From positions 19,513,501 through 19,577,500 of the forward strand of contig JAWQUS010000008.1 in the NCBI GenBank assembly GCA_036365455.1: 64,000 nt of DNA, given 5' to 3'. Within the stretch, counting starts at the first letter, position 1. Each line of letters opens with the position of its first letter. The stretch comes from Macrosoma leucophasiata (Eukaryota; Arthropoda; Insecta; Lepidoptera; Hedylidae). The position numbers and the translations under genes are program-made. Under the pieces are notes generated by a model. That model saw only the letters and a program-made list of their open reading frames with translations. It was not told where the DNA came from and did not search any database. Positions 32,772 to 44,300 of this stretch are shown here, piece by piece.

Positions 32772-33005
32772 TGTCAAAATGTAAAAAATGTGGTTTTTTA
32801 CCTTATAATATAATTACATTATAAATGATAAAACAACGTGATGTCTGGTGACCGGAGCAACTTTTGTTTAAGGACATTTTCCGCATAACCTCAAAATATA
32901 AGGAAATAATTCAAGAAACCGTATACCCGGTTTCTATTTTTAATTGACAAAATCTTTTTTCCTGTAACTGAAAAATGTTTTGTTGCAATTTAGGCTAAAA
33001 TAATA
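32772..33005. other. No gene seen
   Basis: AT-rich spacer between two transposon remnants. Confidence 0.4.
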
Positions 33006-33433
33006 GGTTGGGGAAAAAGTTATTTTATTAAAGTATTATAGTATGTACGAACTTGTAATAAAATCTCTTTGGCTGTAGTATTTGCATCTGGCTGGTTTTG
33101 GTATCATTGAAAGTTAAAATTTTAAAGAACATAAAATCATCCGCCGTATAGTCCTGACCTTGCACCTTCAGATTTCCACCTGTTTCGGTCTCTTCAGAAT
33201 TCTTTATGCAATGTTAGGTTAACATCACGAGAGGACTGCCAAATCCACTTGTCGCGGTATTTTGATGAGAAGTCCCAAAATTTTTATAGCAATGGGATCA
33301 TGTCCCTACCTACAAGATGGCAAAAGGTTATCGAACAAAATGGTACATACATACTTTAGTTAAATTTAAATAAACTGTATCAAAAAATGTTTTGAATTAT
33401 CTTAAAAAATACGAAGAAACTTTATCCCCAACC
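33006..33433 (+). mobile_element. Internally deleted mariner (MITE-like)
   Basis: 428 bp with both mariner ends: 5' ggttggggaaaaagtt and 3' cgaagaaactttatccccaa. About 130 bp of 5' UTR is joined directly to the last ~230 bp of the transposase gene (YSPDLAPSDFH region onward). About 800 bp is missing compared with copies 1 and 2. It could be moved in trans. Confidence 0.9.
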
Positions 33434-33732
33434 TTACTTAAATTACTAAACAATATTATAGACTTAATTTATTTGCTACTTCCATATTAAATGACAGACA
33501 GTCAATATACTATCAATAATTATTCACTTTATTTTTTTATGAAATTTTAAATTTTAGATAGTTTACAAATATTTGTTACAAAACGTTTAGATATTAGAAA
33601 TTGGTAATGGCATTTCGAAGTGGAATAATCTACTTTTGACGAATTCATGGTTTTTTTAATAAACAGGCTTAGATCCAATTTTATTTTCGCTGCGTCTTTA
33701 TATCATTTATTATACAAACAAAATAACAACAA
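33434..33732. other. No gene seen
   Basis: AT-rich. One phrase, tcgaagtggaataatctact, resembles the arm of the fold-back element that follows. Confidence 0.4.
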
Positions 33733-34128
33733 CACACAAAAAAAAGTAAATTCCGTCGAAAGTGGAATAATCAAGTTTTGAAAAGAACCTCCTTATTTAT
33801 AACGTTTATACAAGTTATGACACGTTATGTCGCATTCCCTCACTATGGGACGTAGTGAGACCCTCTATAAATTAGACAACTATGAAGTTAACCTGATTAT
33901 TTAGGAAACTGGTAAGCGTCTTTGACTGATAAAAAACAGGTTCCTTTAGATCTCAAGTATACAGACTATTTGAGAAATAACCAGGTTAACATCATAGTTG
34001 TCCAATTTATAGAGGGTCTCACTATGGGATGGGGGGAATGCGTCATAACTTGTCTAAACCTTATAAATGAGGAGGTTCTTTTCAAAACTTGATCATTCCA
34101 CTTTCGACGCAATTTACTTTTTTTCAAC
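33733..34128. repeat. Fold-back element just upstream of a SCAI exon
   Basis: Two ~150-bp arms (33733-33905 and 33976-34128) pair with few mismatches: aaaaaaagtaaatt, cgtcgaaagtggaat, caagttttgaaaagaacctc, gtgagaccctctataaatt and caactatgaagttaacctg. The loop is ~70 bp. The right arm ends 59 bp before the splice acceptor at 34187. Confidence 0.85.
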
Positions 34129-34187
34129 TGTAATTATTAACGTACTTGCTTTGAATAAATTTTTAACTAATGTTATTTCTTCCACAG

Positions 34188-35328
34188 ACAGTAAGCGGAA
34201 AAAGCCGCTCGAACCTGATCCCGGTGGCTCATCAGACCAATCACACCATGTATACAAGAAAAGACTCTCGTTCACACCCCCAAGAAAGAAACTAATAAAG
34301 CGGGCCAAAGCAGGCCTTACCACACCCGGACTTCGAAATCGACTTCTGAAAAAGAGAAAACCGCCACATAGTCCAACTAAAAAGGAAAAATCCGAAGAAT
34401 CCAAACTAGAACCTCATGATTCGAGTTCACAGACCAAGCCCACTATTGTCCACTGTCTAAACTACACTCCTAGTCAGAACGGCAATTATATTTTTCCCAA
34501 CGAACTAGACTCTGTATCGAGCTTCAGGAAACCGTACAAGAAAACCGCATATTCAGATATCGGTTGTAAGTGTAAAGAATGTATTAAAACTTATGGAGTT
34601 AAGATATTACAGATCCCAGAAAGGCATAGACCTGAATGCCCTCTCACAGAGTACCTGGACATAGACACACCACCCGGTGGTTCACCTCTCACAGACGTCT
34701 TGCCCACGCAGCTATATTTACGCCTACGCGCACACTCTCTGCCTCCACCAACGCACTCACTGCTGTCAGAAACGGTGAGACGAAACTCGGAGTGCACGCA
34801 TCGCGTACACATCAGCGATAACGTAAAAAGGGATATAGCGCTGTCCATACCCGTATGCTCCAAATGGGACATCGGGGGCGACGATTCTTTGAAGCGGTCC
34901 TCGCATATCGGCAGCGAGGTATTTAAGATACCATTGTACTACAACCGGGAGCCGCGTCATGTTTCTGCACCCGCCGGCTTGGACACGGACCCCCCTTCAC
35001 CTGCTCCGCCAGACCCTCCGAGCGCGAGAAATAACGACAGATTCATGAGACGCAGCAGATATGACTCGTTCCTCGAGTCTTTGTTGAAAGACAACAACGA
35101 GTTTGATTTGCAATCTCCAGAACCCCAAGAGCCGTGCAGACTGGCTGCCCCAAGGTGGCGGATGGATCAAGATCATCATAGAAATAGTAACTATAGGTCA
35201 CAATCCGATCGCCCGCGCCACTGGAATACAGAACTGAGTATGGACGCCGCAGACGACGCCGACAGAAAAGTCGTCATTGAGTTTTGCCATTTACTTGAGA
35301 AATCCAAACAATTGTTTAATGGACTGCG
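34188..35328 (+). CDS. SCAI: SCAI exon 1 of those visible (N-terminal extension)
   Basis: Acceptor ttatttcttccacag, donor CGgtaagt. The exon gives 380 residues. The first 100 are very basic (KRLSFTPPRKKLIKRAKAG), with likely nuclear-localisation character. A Cys cluster follows, CKCKECIKTYG then HRPEC, spaced like a possible small zinc site. After that comes a Pro/Ser-rich, Arg-rich stretch. Only the last ~25 residues (RKVVIEFCHLLEKSKQLFNG) match vertebrate SCAI. An in-frame Met at 34067 lies in the intron and fold-back arm and is not a start. Confidence 0.85.
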
Positions 35329-38300
35329 GTAAGTAAATTTTGATTTTTTTTTAATTGACCGATGTTAATTATTAAATATTTACGTAAAATATATGAATTA
35401 AAAATTAAGTACCGTACCTACACATTTTTTGGAATGTCCATTTTATAGTACATATTTTAGGAAAACTCTAAAAAAGAGACTTTTATATATTACAAAACAA
35501 TGTTTTATGATTCACATAAAAAAGTAAAAATAAATCTATCACAATATAAATATAAGAAGCAAGGAAGGTGCGTCAGAACCGGGATATCTGGCGCTCCACA
35601 CTCTCTGCCTACCCCGTAAGGGACTCGGCGTGAAGAAACACACATACATAAAATATAAATCTTGAACTTACTTTTTTTTTTTTTTTTTTTTTTATGTCTG
35701 AAGACTGACAGACAAGCAAACGGGCCACCTGATGGAAAGTGGTCACCGTCGCCTATGAACATTTGCAACACCAGGGGAGTTGCCAACGCGCTGCCAGCCC
35801 TGAAGGACTCTTTTGACGCCATTTTTGAAGAACCCCATATTGTAGCACCTAGGGAACACCTCAGAGGGAAGTTCGTTCCACAATTTACACGTTCTGGGCA
35901 GGAACGAACGTGAAAACCGCACCGTTGAGCACTGCCAGGTGTCCAGTCGGTGTGGGTGGAACTTCTCTCTTCGGCGGGTAGTACGGTGTAGGAAAAAGAG
36001 ACGGTGGCACCATGTCAAACAGTTCCGCAGAGCACTCACCATTGTAGAGACGGTACAACACGCACAGACTCCCAATGTCTCTGCGCAGGCTCAGATGTTC
36101 GAGCCTGTCGGTAAGTCCTGGATCGTTAACAATACGAACGGCGCGTTTTTGTAGGGAGTCAAGTGGACCAAGCTGGTATTTGGGGGCTCCCGCCCACAAA
36201 TGAGAGCAGTATTCCAGATTACTTCCAGAGACTTAGTATGGCAGCTCATTCATTTCGATATTAAAGACCGCGCAAGATGGGCAGCGGCGTCCTGCGATAA
36301 AACTTACCTCTGAGGTGTTCCCTAGGTTCTACAATATGAGATTCTTCAAAAATGCCGTCAAAACAGTCCTCCAGGGCTGGCAGCGCGTTGGCAACACCCC
36401 TGGTGTTGCAAATGTTCATAAGCGACAGGTGACCACTTTCCATCAGGTGGCCCTTTTGCTTGTCTGTCAACCTTCAGACACTTATAAAAAGACTACCGCC
36501 ACTGCGATCGCCGATCCACATGCAAAGCGTGACGCTTATGGAACACTAGCCTTGTGATTGCAAGCCACTACTACTACGCTAACGTAATAAAAATAATCCC
36601 CATGCAAAATTTAAAACTAGTAGCACTCGTAGTTACTGAGATTTTAATAGAAAGCACATAAATTCTGGCTACCATTGTAGTTACTCAGTGTCCAGTAGAC
36701 ATTATTCAAAGACTAGATGTAAACCCGGCTTCGCTCGGGTGAAATGTGACTCATAATTAGAGGTGTAAAATGTAGGAAGATATATCTGAAGTCATCGGTT
36801 CTCAAGGAATATTAAGGGTATAAGCAAGACATAGATTCGAATAGCTTCGTTTATTGTATTTAAGAAATATAATAAATAAAAACTGCAAAAGTTTTAATCT
36901 TACGGAACCCTATTTTTTCCAAAATAAAATATAGCCTATGTTACCCGTGGATAATGTAGCTTTCGAATAGTGAAATAAACTATAAAAGATATTCCTCGAT
37001 ATCTTTTATAGTTAAGGCAGCGTACGCAAAATAAGTAACTATTCTGGTTGTTTTTTTACACCTTGTGTCTGAAAAACCCAAATATCTTACGGAACCCTAT
37101 TTTTTACAAAATAAAATATAACCTATGTTACCCGTGGATAATGTAGCTTTCGAATAATGAACGAATCGGTCCAGTAGTTATTGAGCCTATTCATTACAGA
37201 CAAACAAAAAAATATTACCTCTTTATAATATTAGTTTAGAAGTTTAGATTACATTTAGATTTTTTCCTTTTTTCATATTTTTATCGTTGTTAAATTATTC
37301 ATTTACACCACATATTTCGTGGTTACCATGACACATGGGTTATCTATAGATGCCAATACATCGGAAACATCGCAGTATCACTGATATATCGGTATCAGTA
37401 TCGGATGGATAGGTATGCATATTGATAGGTATCAATAAGTAATGGGAGGTTCTGTGTTCTGTGTAGTTTGCCCGATGGGTTTGTACGGAGCGTGTAGTTA
37501 TTTAGAAGCGAAGACATGAAGTTTGATTGAAAATGGCCATCAAAGAGAGAAACCTGACCGTCTCTATCACTGGTGATTCAGGGAAACCGAATGTGAGCTC
37601 TATTTAAAATAATAATTTCGTGCAGGTCTACGGTAGACTCGATCGAAACCTATTTACAATTGAAGATCGTAAAAAAATAATGATTCTGAGTCAAGAACAT
37701 GTATCCGCAAAATTCGGATTATGGAGAATTTCGTTAAATTCTAATGTTACTCGTGGATAATCCACGGGTAACATAGGTTATATTTTATTTTGTAAAAAAT
37801 AGGGTTCCGTAAGATATTTGGGTTTTTCAGACATAAGATGTAAAAAATCAACCAGAAAAGTTACTTATTTTGCGTACGCTGCCTAAACTATAAAAGATAT
37901 CGAGGAATATCTTTTATAGTTTATTTCACTATTCGAAAGCTACATTCATTACCCACGGGTAACATAGGCTATATTTTATTTTGGAAAAAATAGGGTTCCG
38001 TAAGATATTTGGGTTTTTCAGACACAAGGTGTAAAAATCAACCAGAATAGTTACTTATTTTGCGTACGCTGCCCAATCTATAAAAGATATCGAGGAAGAC
38101 TTTAGGCTATATCTATGTATAATCATCACGCTAAGACGAATAGGAGAGGGTAGGCAACATTGCACCGCGCGAAGCCGGGGCGGGCCGCTAGTATTATTAT
38201 AATAAGCGTGACTTATTTTGTTTTCTTCCTTACCATTATTTTGTTTTAGGTACTTTTATTTAATCTTTACCACTTTCATTACATAAATTATTCAAATCCG

Positions 38301-41300
38301 TACAGGCGTTTACAAATTATCGCTGAACATACATAAAAAAAACCGGACGAATTGAGAACCTCCTCCTTTTTTTGAAGTCGGTTCAAAAAGAAGTATTTTT
38401 ATTATAATGAAGTAAATTACATGGCGATATCACAATGTATGTGCCAAAATTTTAACATCATTTCACTTTTACTCAAGATTGTTTTTAAAATATTTTGTGT
38501 TTCAATATTAGGTACCTAGTCATATCGCAAATAAGTAAACGTAGTCCTCGACGACCTAAACTACTTATTCTACCAAGGGTACTGACAAACTTCGCGCAGA
38601 AAAGCATCACCTTTGAAGGAGCACAGCTGTATACAAAATGGTTTATTTCCTTGCCCGCTGTGTGCCGTTGTCCCCGAGACGGGGACACGGCGCACGGGGA
38701 CAACGGTACTTTAATAAAATGATTAAAATTACTTCCCGATGTCACCGTACTCTGTCCCTGTGTTTAAAAATGGGGAATTTTTGATTGCACCTCTATTTAA
38801 AATTTAAGCAAACAACAATTATCAACTGATAATGTACCAGCATATCAAATAAATGACTGTTTATCAAATTAAATAATTGTATAACTAAATGTGTAGTATA
38901 AGAAAATGTCTGAAATATATCAAAGTTAGCGACTTTATTTATCTAATTTTTCTACGAAAATCTTGCTAAAACCACAGATATAAGCATTCTAAATCAAAAT
39001 TACTGGCCATATAACAAAAATACTGATTTGCACACTAAATTATCCAGTATTACCACCGAATTACTAAAATCATTATATAAAATTGCATAACAAACAATGC
39101 ATGTTTTAGGTTAGGATAGGATAGATCTTTTTTTTTCTTAAAAATTTAATAGGTGACGTATTCCAAAAAAAATTGATTAAATGTATCGTTGCACTAAAAG
39201 GATAATTAGATTTACTATAAGTTACCTTAAAGTAATTCAGTAAAATAGTTTAGCTCTAAACATCAAACAGTGTAGTATATTTGATTTATTTGATGGGCAA
39301 TCTTAGTGTGCAATTCAGTATTTTTGTTAGCAATTTCGAATACTTTGATAAAAAATGTGGATTTACAGTTGTAAGATTAAATACGACCCTTTAAATATTT
39401 GGTGAAAATTAGTGTCCGCTATCTCCGTTTATTCTTTTTTTGTGGTAGTAGATATTATGAATTATAGGTTAGGTACCCGGTAGATTAATAAAGCTTTGAT
39501 ATTATTGTTCAAAATTCTAGACGTTTCAAGGTTGGATTACTAGTCTGTTTTTAACCGACTTCAAAAAGGCGGAGGGTTTCAATTCGCTTGTATGTTGGTT
39601 TTTTTATTGATATCCTTAAATAATAAGGTGATTATCACTATTTTTTTTTTAGATTATTTGAATACATTTTTTTTATATACTTATCTAATGCGATACGTAG
39701 TTTGTCGGGACAGCTAGTTCTTTTTTATATCTATTTGTCGTGTCACAGTGTTTCTAACAATACTTCTCCGAACCGATCATTATGATATGTCTGTGCATAT
39801 TTGATAGGTATGAGAATCGGTTGTAGTCTATTTTTTATACCCCTTAATGTTATGGATGATAAATTTTACCACAAAATTCTTTTTTTCGAAATTTTTGGAC
39901 ATAAGTGTATATTTTTTCATACTTCTATGGCGATACAAAATTCGTCAGGTCAGCTAGTAATCTTACAAAATACTACAAAATGAAGCCGTTATGAACATAA
40001 TTCTACCTTCGGGGGTACAGATATACTGAATAACTAATTAGCTTAGTGGTTAAGCGGCTGGACTGGTTATCTTAAGGTCGCAAGTTCGATCCTTGCCCAA
40101 TCATTTGGTCACTTTTTCTTAAATTTATAAACTCGTATGTGTTAAAGCGAAAAATTTAAATATTACAACTTATGGTATATTCTACAGGGATCTACCGCAG
40201 TGTGGCTACAAGCATTGGCATTCGTACTTCGGACGCACCTTTGACGTCTACAGTAAACTGTGGAAATTCCAACAACAGAACCGAGCGGTTCTCGATAACA
40301 AATACGGCCTCAAAAGGTGGCAAATCGGAGAGATTGCTTCCAAAATCGGTCAACTGTATTATCACTATTAGTAAGTATAAATTGATATATTAAAAACTAC
40401 GAATAACAATGAGTTAAATTTTTACCCTCATGGAACCATTGCTACGATTTTGGTAAACAAACTAATTGCTTTCTTAACAAACACACACATTTTAAATATA
40501 AACAGAGCTGGAATTCAATTTATTTTGTATGTTATGAAAGTGGCAAACTATAGATGACTGCAGCCTATAGACACCCACACAAAGACCAGAGGTCAAAATG
40601 CAGATGCGTTATCACTTCTGAGGCCTAAGGTATTGTGCCTCTGTGCCGGAAATTACAGGGCTGTACATTACCACCTGACCGGAACAGGATAGTGCTGAAC
40701 ACTACCATTTAGCGGCAAGTATATTAGGTAATGCGGTGGTGCCTACGCCCGCGAGCTCCGTCACTGGAGCTCTACCACCAGTAAATCTAAGAATGATAAT
40801 GTAGTTTAATTTTAGTCCAACATTTTGAGACAATTGTAGCTCGGAAACGTTGTTCTCCACGTTGCCCTAGTGTCATTATTTTTTGGATGAATTTTAACGT
40901 ATTGTGTCCAATTTGGGAAGCAGGCGTTCATAATCCCGGACGGGTCGTAATTACTGTCAGGAAACTCGCCGCTTGAACACACTGGCACCTTGCTGACGTA
41001 ATAAACGTTATAGATGACTGATTTTAGATAAGCGGAGAGTTACCTGACTGTACCTCTGATAATCTTTCGAATTACGGAAGAAGCCCATGTCATCTACTCC
41101 CTGGCCAATGCATTGAATCCGATAATTGAGGCACAGCAGTCTACTACCTACCACCTACTCATCCGAGGGTGTAAATTATTACGACATCAGCCTTAACTTA
41201 TCACTATAAAGACATAAACAGAATATTTCTTTTCAGTCTTAGATCCAGTGATCTGAGCTACTTATTCGAAGCATTTTCATTCTACTACGCCATAAGAGGT

Positions 41301-44300
41301 CGAAAATATTATACGCAAGCTAACAAAGCAGAAAGATGTGATCTCATGGTGAAAAAACTGAGATATTATGCCAGATTCATTGTGGTCTGTCTGCTTTTAA
41401 ATAAAGTGAATTTGATAAGAGACCTGATCAAAGAACTTGAAGGTCAAATTGAGCAGTATGGAACTACTTACGACCCTGATGATCTTGCCGAATGGAGACT
41501 TGTGGTTGAAGAAGCCAAAACATTCATCCAAGCTGAACCGGCTGTACACATTCAACATCCAGATGACTACAGCCTTATTCTTACCAACCGGTAAATAAAC
41601 ATTTTTTTTACAATTTCCTTACAAGCGGTAAAATTTTGAAGGTGGGTTTCCGGCAGCAATATGTTTTAGTCTTGGTAGGACATGGACCCTCCGAGACCAA
41701 TAAGAAATCAGTAGTCATATTTTCCTGGTGGCCTAAACTAACGTAGTGAAATAACGTAGTTTTTTAATCTTAGTAAAATTTTTCGTTCTAACAATTTTTT
41801 TTTATCTATTTCGGATTAGAAGGGGACAAAAACGACCAAGTGCGAGTCGGACACGTTCATGAAGGGTTCCGTACTAGCAAATAATATTTGACTAAAGTTA
41901 TATTTGCAGTTTTAAATATTGACACAATATGATATAATATATCATATCTCAAAAACTTTAGAGAATATCTCGTTGAAATTGAATGTTGTTGGAAAATTTA
42001 GTTTAATTTTATTTTATTATGAAAGACTATGTACAGCATTTTTGTAGATTTTTTACGCTTTTAATTTAACCGTAATACGAAGGGTACACACATTTTATCA
42101 TTTTGGAACTGTTAATCTTTCAAACATTTGACTTTGAGGAAAAATGGGGTAACTCATTTTCAAAGACTTGTCTATTGACATCCCACACGTATAGGTTTCA
42201 AGATTTTTTTATTTAGTATCAGTTCCAGGTATGGAGATTCCCCATAATTTATTATAATTTTTTGTCATAAAGCGGCTAACAAAATACTGATCTACTGAGT
42301 TTCAAGTATGTAATCCTAATATTTTCGGAGTAAAGTAGCTGTGACATACGGACGTACGTAAAGACAGACAGACATATATTACGAATCTTCAAGAGATCCG
42401 TTTTCAGACATTTGGCTAAGGAATCCTAAAAAAGGTTACCTCCTCACACGCATTTATTTTTTACAGCCTGGGACCAAACACGTCTCCACCAATGGAACGT
42501 AACGTTCAAATGACGCTGTTCCTTCAAGATGCCATCATTGTGGGTGGTGCATATCAAGTGAAGTTCTCTGAACTGACGCTTGACATGCTTCGACTTCTCC
42601 AGACTCTGGAGAAGGAGTCTGGAGCGCATCCACAGTTTAACGAGTCTATTGACGAGCCGCCGAGAATTCGGTTCATATCTACTCCAAATATGCGGCCAGG
42701 TAATATAAAAACTATTTATATATTATTATTATAATTAATTAAAATATGTAATAGTAGCGAAATATATGTTTAAAAACAATGTTAAGTTTTTCGTGTAACA
42801 TTATACATAAAAGGTATATTTTGCATTTTTTTTCATTGCGTATTTTTGCATTTAATAGGTGTATACAAATATACTGCTTTAATCTCTGGAAAATGAACTA
42901 GTCTAAAGAATAAACACATTGAATAGATAGATACATTGAACATATTATTTCCTAGTGCTATTAAATTTCAAAGCTGCTCATTAAAATCACGCGAAATCTC
43001 CAAATTTATCCCACAATACAATGACTCATTTTAGTAACAAAGTAATAATTAATATTACGTGTCACTAAAGCAATTGTGCAATGATAAACGTGTATGTTCA
43101 TGTCTATCAGAAAGCTTTCAATTAATTTCTATTAATTTTATAATGCATTTATATTTCTTTTAATTATTTTCACTTAGATATTGTATAGTCTTATAAAATA
43201 TTTTTACACATATATAAGTAGAAAAACAAATAAATATTTAAAAATTAATTATTATTTTTAATATTACACACCGAAAAATATTAACCAAAGTATTAATTAA
43301 TTTAACGCTGATTTGATTTTTAAATATTAGGCTTCTGATAGTTCTATAGATGATAGTTCTAATGCAAAAATTGCTTTTATGCGCGAAATTCTTATAAAAA
43401 GGTATACTATTATATTTTATGGAAAAAAATTACAACGTCAATAAAAGAAGAATTATTATTTCTATTATTCTGGCATTCTTCTTTTATTTGGCTGTCTTTT
43501 TTTTAATTTCTTTTTTAGATGCATAACTGCGGTGCGAATATGTTAAGCTGAGCAATATATTATATGATCAATATCTCTGTCTCCAATTGGACCTATTTAT
43601 TTTTTACTGATAGAAGCGAAATGCAATGCAAATTAATATTAGTTTAATTTATCACGATATACCATCATGCCTGTGCAATTTGAAAACCAAATAAAAATAC
43701 CTACCGTGCTTAGGGTGCGTAACAAATCATTATGTTATATGTATATAACTGACATCTTAAGACGGGTCAATATATTATGTTTATTAGTAACTAGTTTTGC
43801 CCGCGGCTTCGTCGGCGTGTATTTTTTTCTTTAAATAAAAAATATCCTGTCACGAAAATTTTAAAATAAAATGATAAATATCATGAAAATTGGTACATAT
43901 AATTGGATTAGTAGTTTTCGCGTGAAAGTGACATTCTTTAGTCACAAGGTATGTCATTATAATGCAATAAAATAAAAAAAGCAAAATATCAAGATATATT
44001 CTCAATAATGCTGGACGACCCAGTAGGTCCAGCGGAGTTACAACCGCTTTTTTGTGTAAAGAAGGTGGCAAACATGCACGCAGCTCACATTGATGTTAAG
44101 TGATGACTGCAGCCTATAGACATCTACACAAAAACCATAGGCAAAAATGCGTTGCCACTCCTGAGGCTTAAGTTTTTATGTCTATGTAATAGTTACTACG
44201 GAGCCGTAAATTACCGTCTAACCGGATAATGATAGTGCTGAACACTACCATTTGGCGGCAGATATATTAGGTAAAAGCGCGCATGGCCCAGCGGCTGGTG

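Noticed and set aside
34067..34187. Start codon for SCAI at 34067
   Set aside because: This stretch is mostly the arm of a fold-back element and is separated from the coding part by a good splice acceptor at 34187.
34114..34960. Minus-strand and alternative-frame ORFs over the SCAI exon
   Set aside because: Shadows of the GC-richer SCAI exon.
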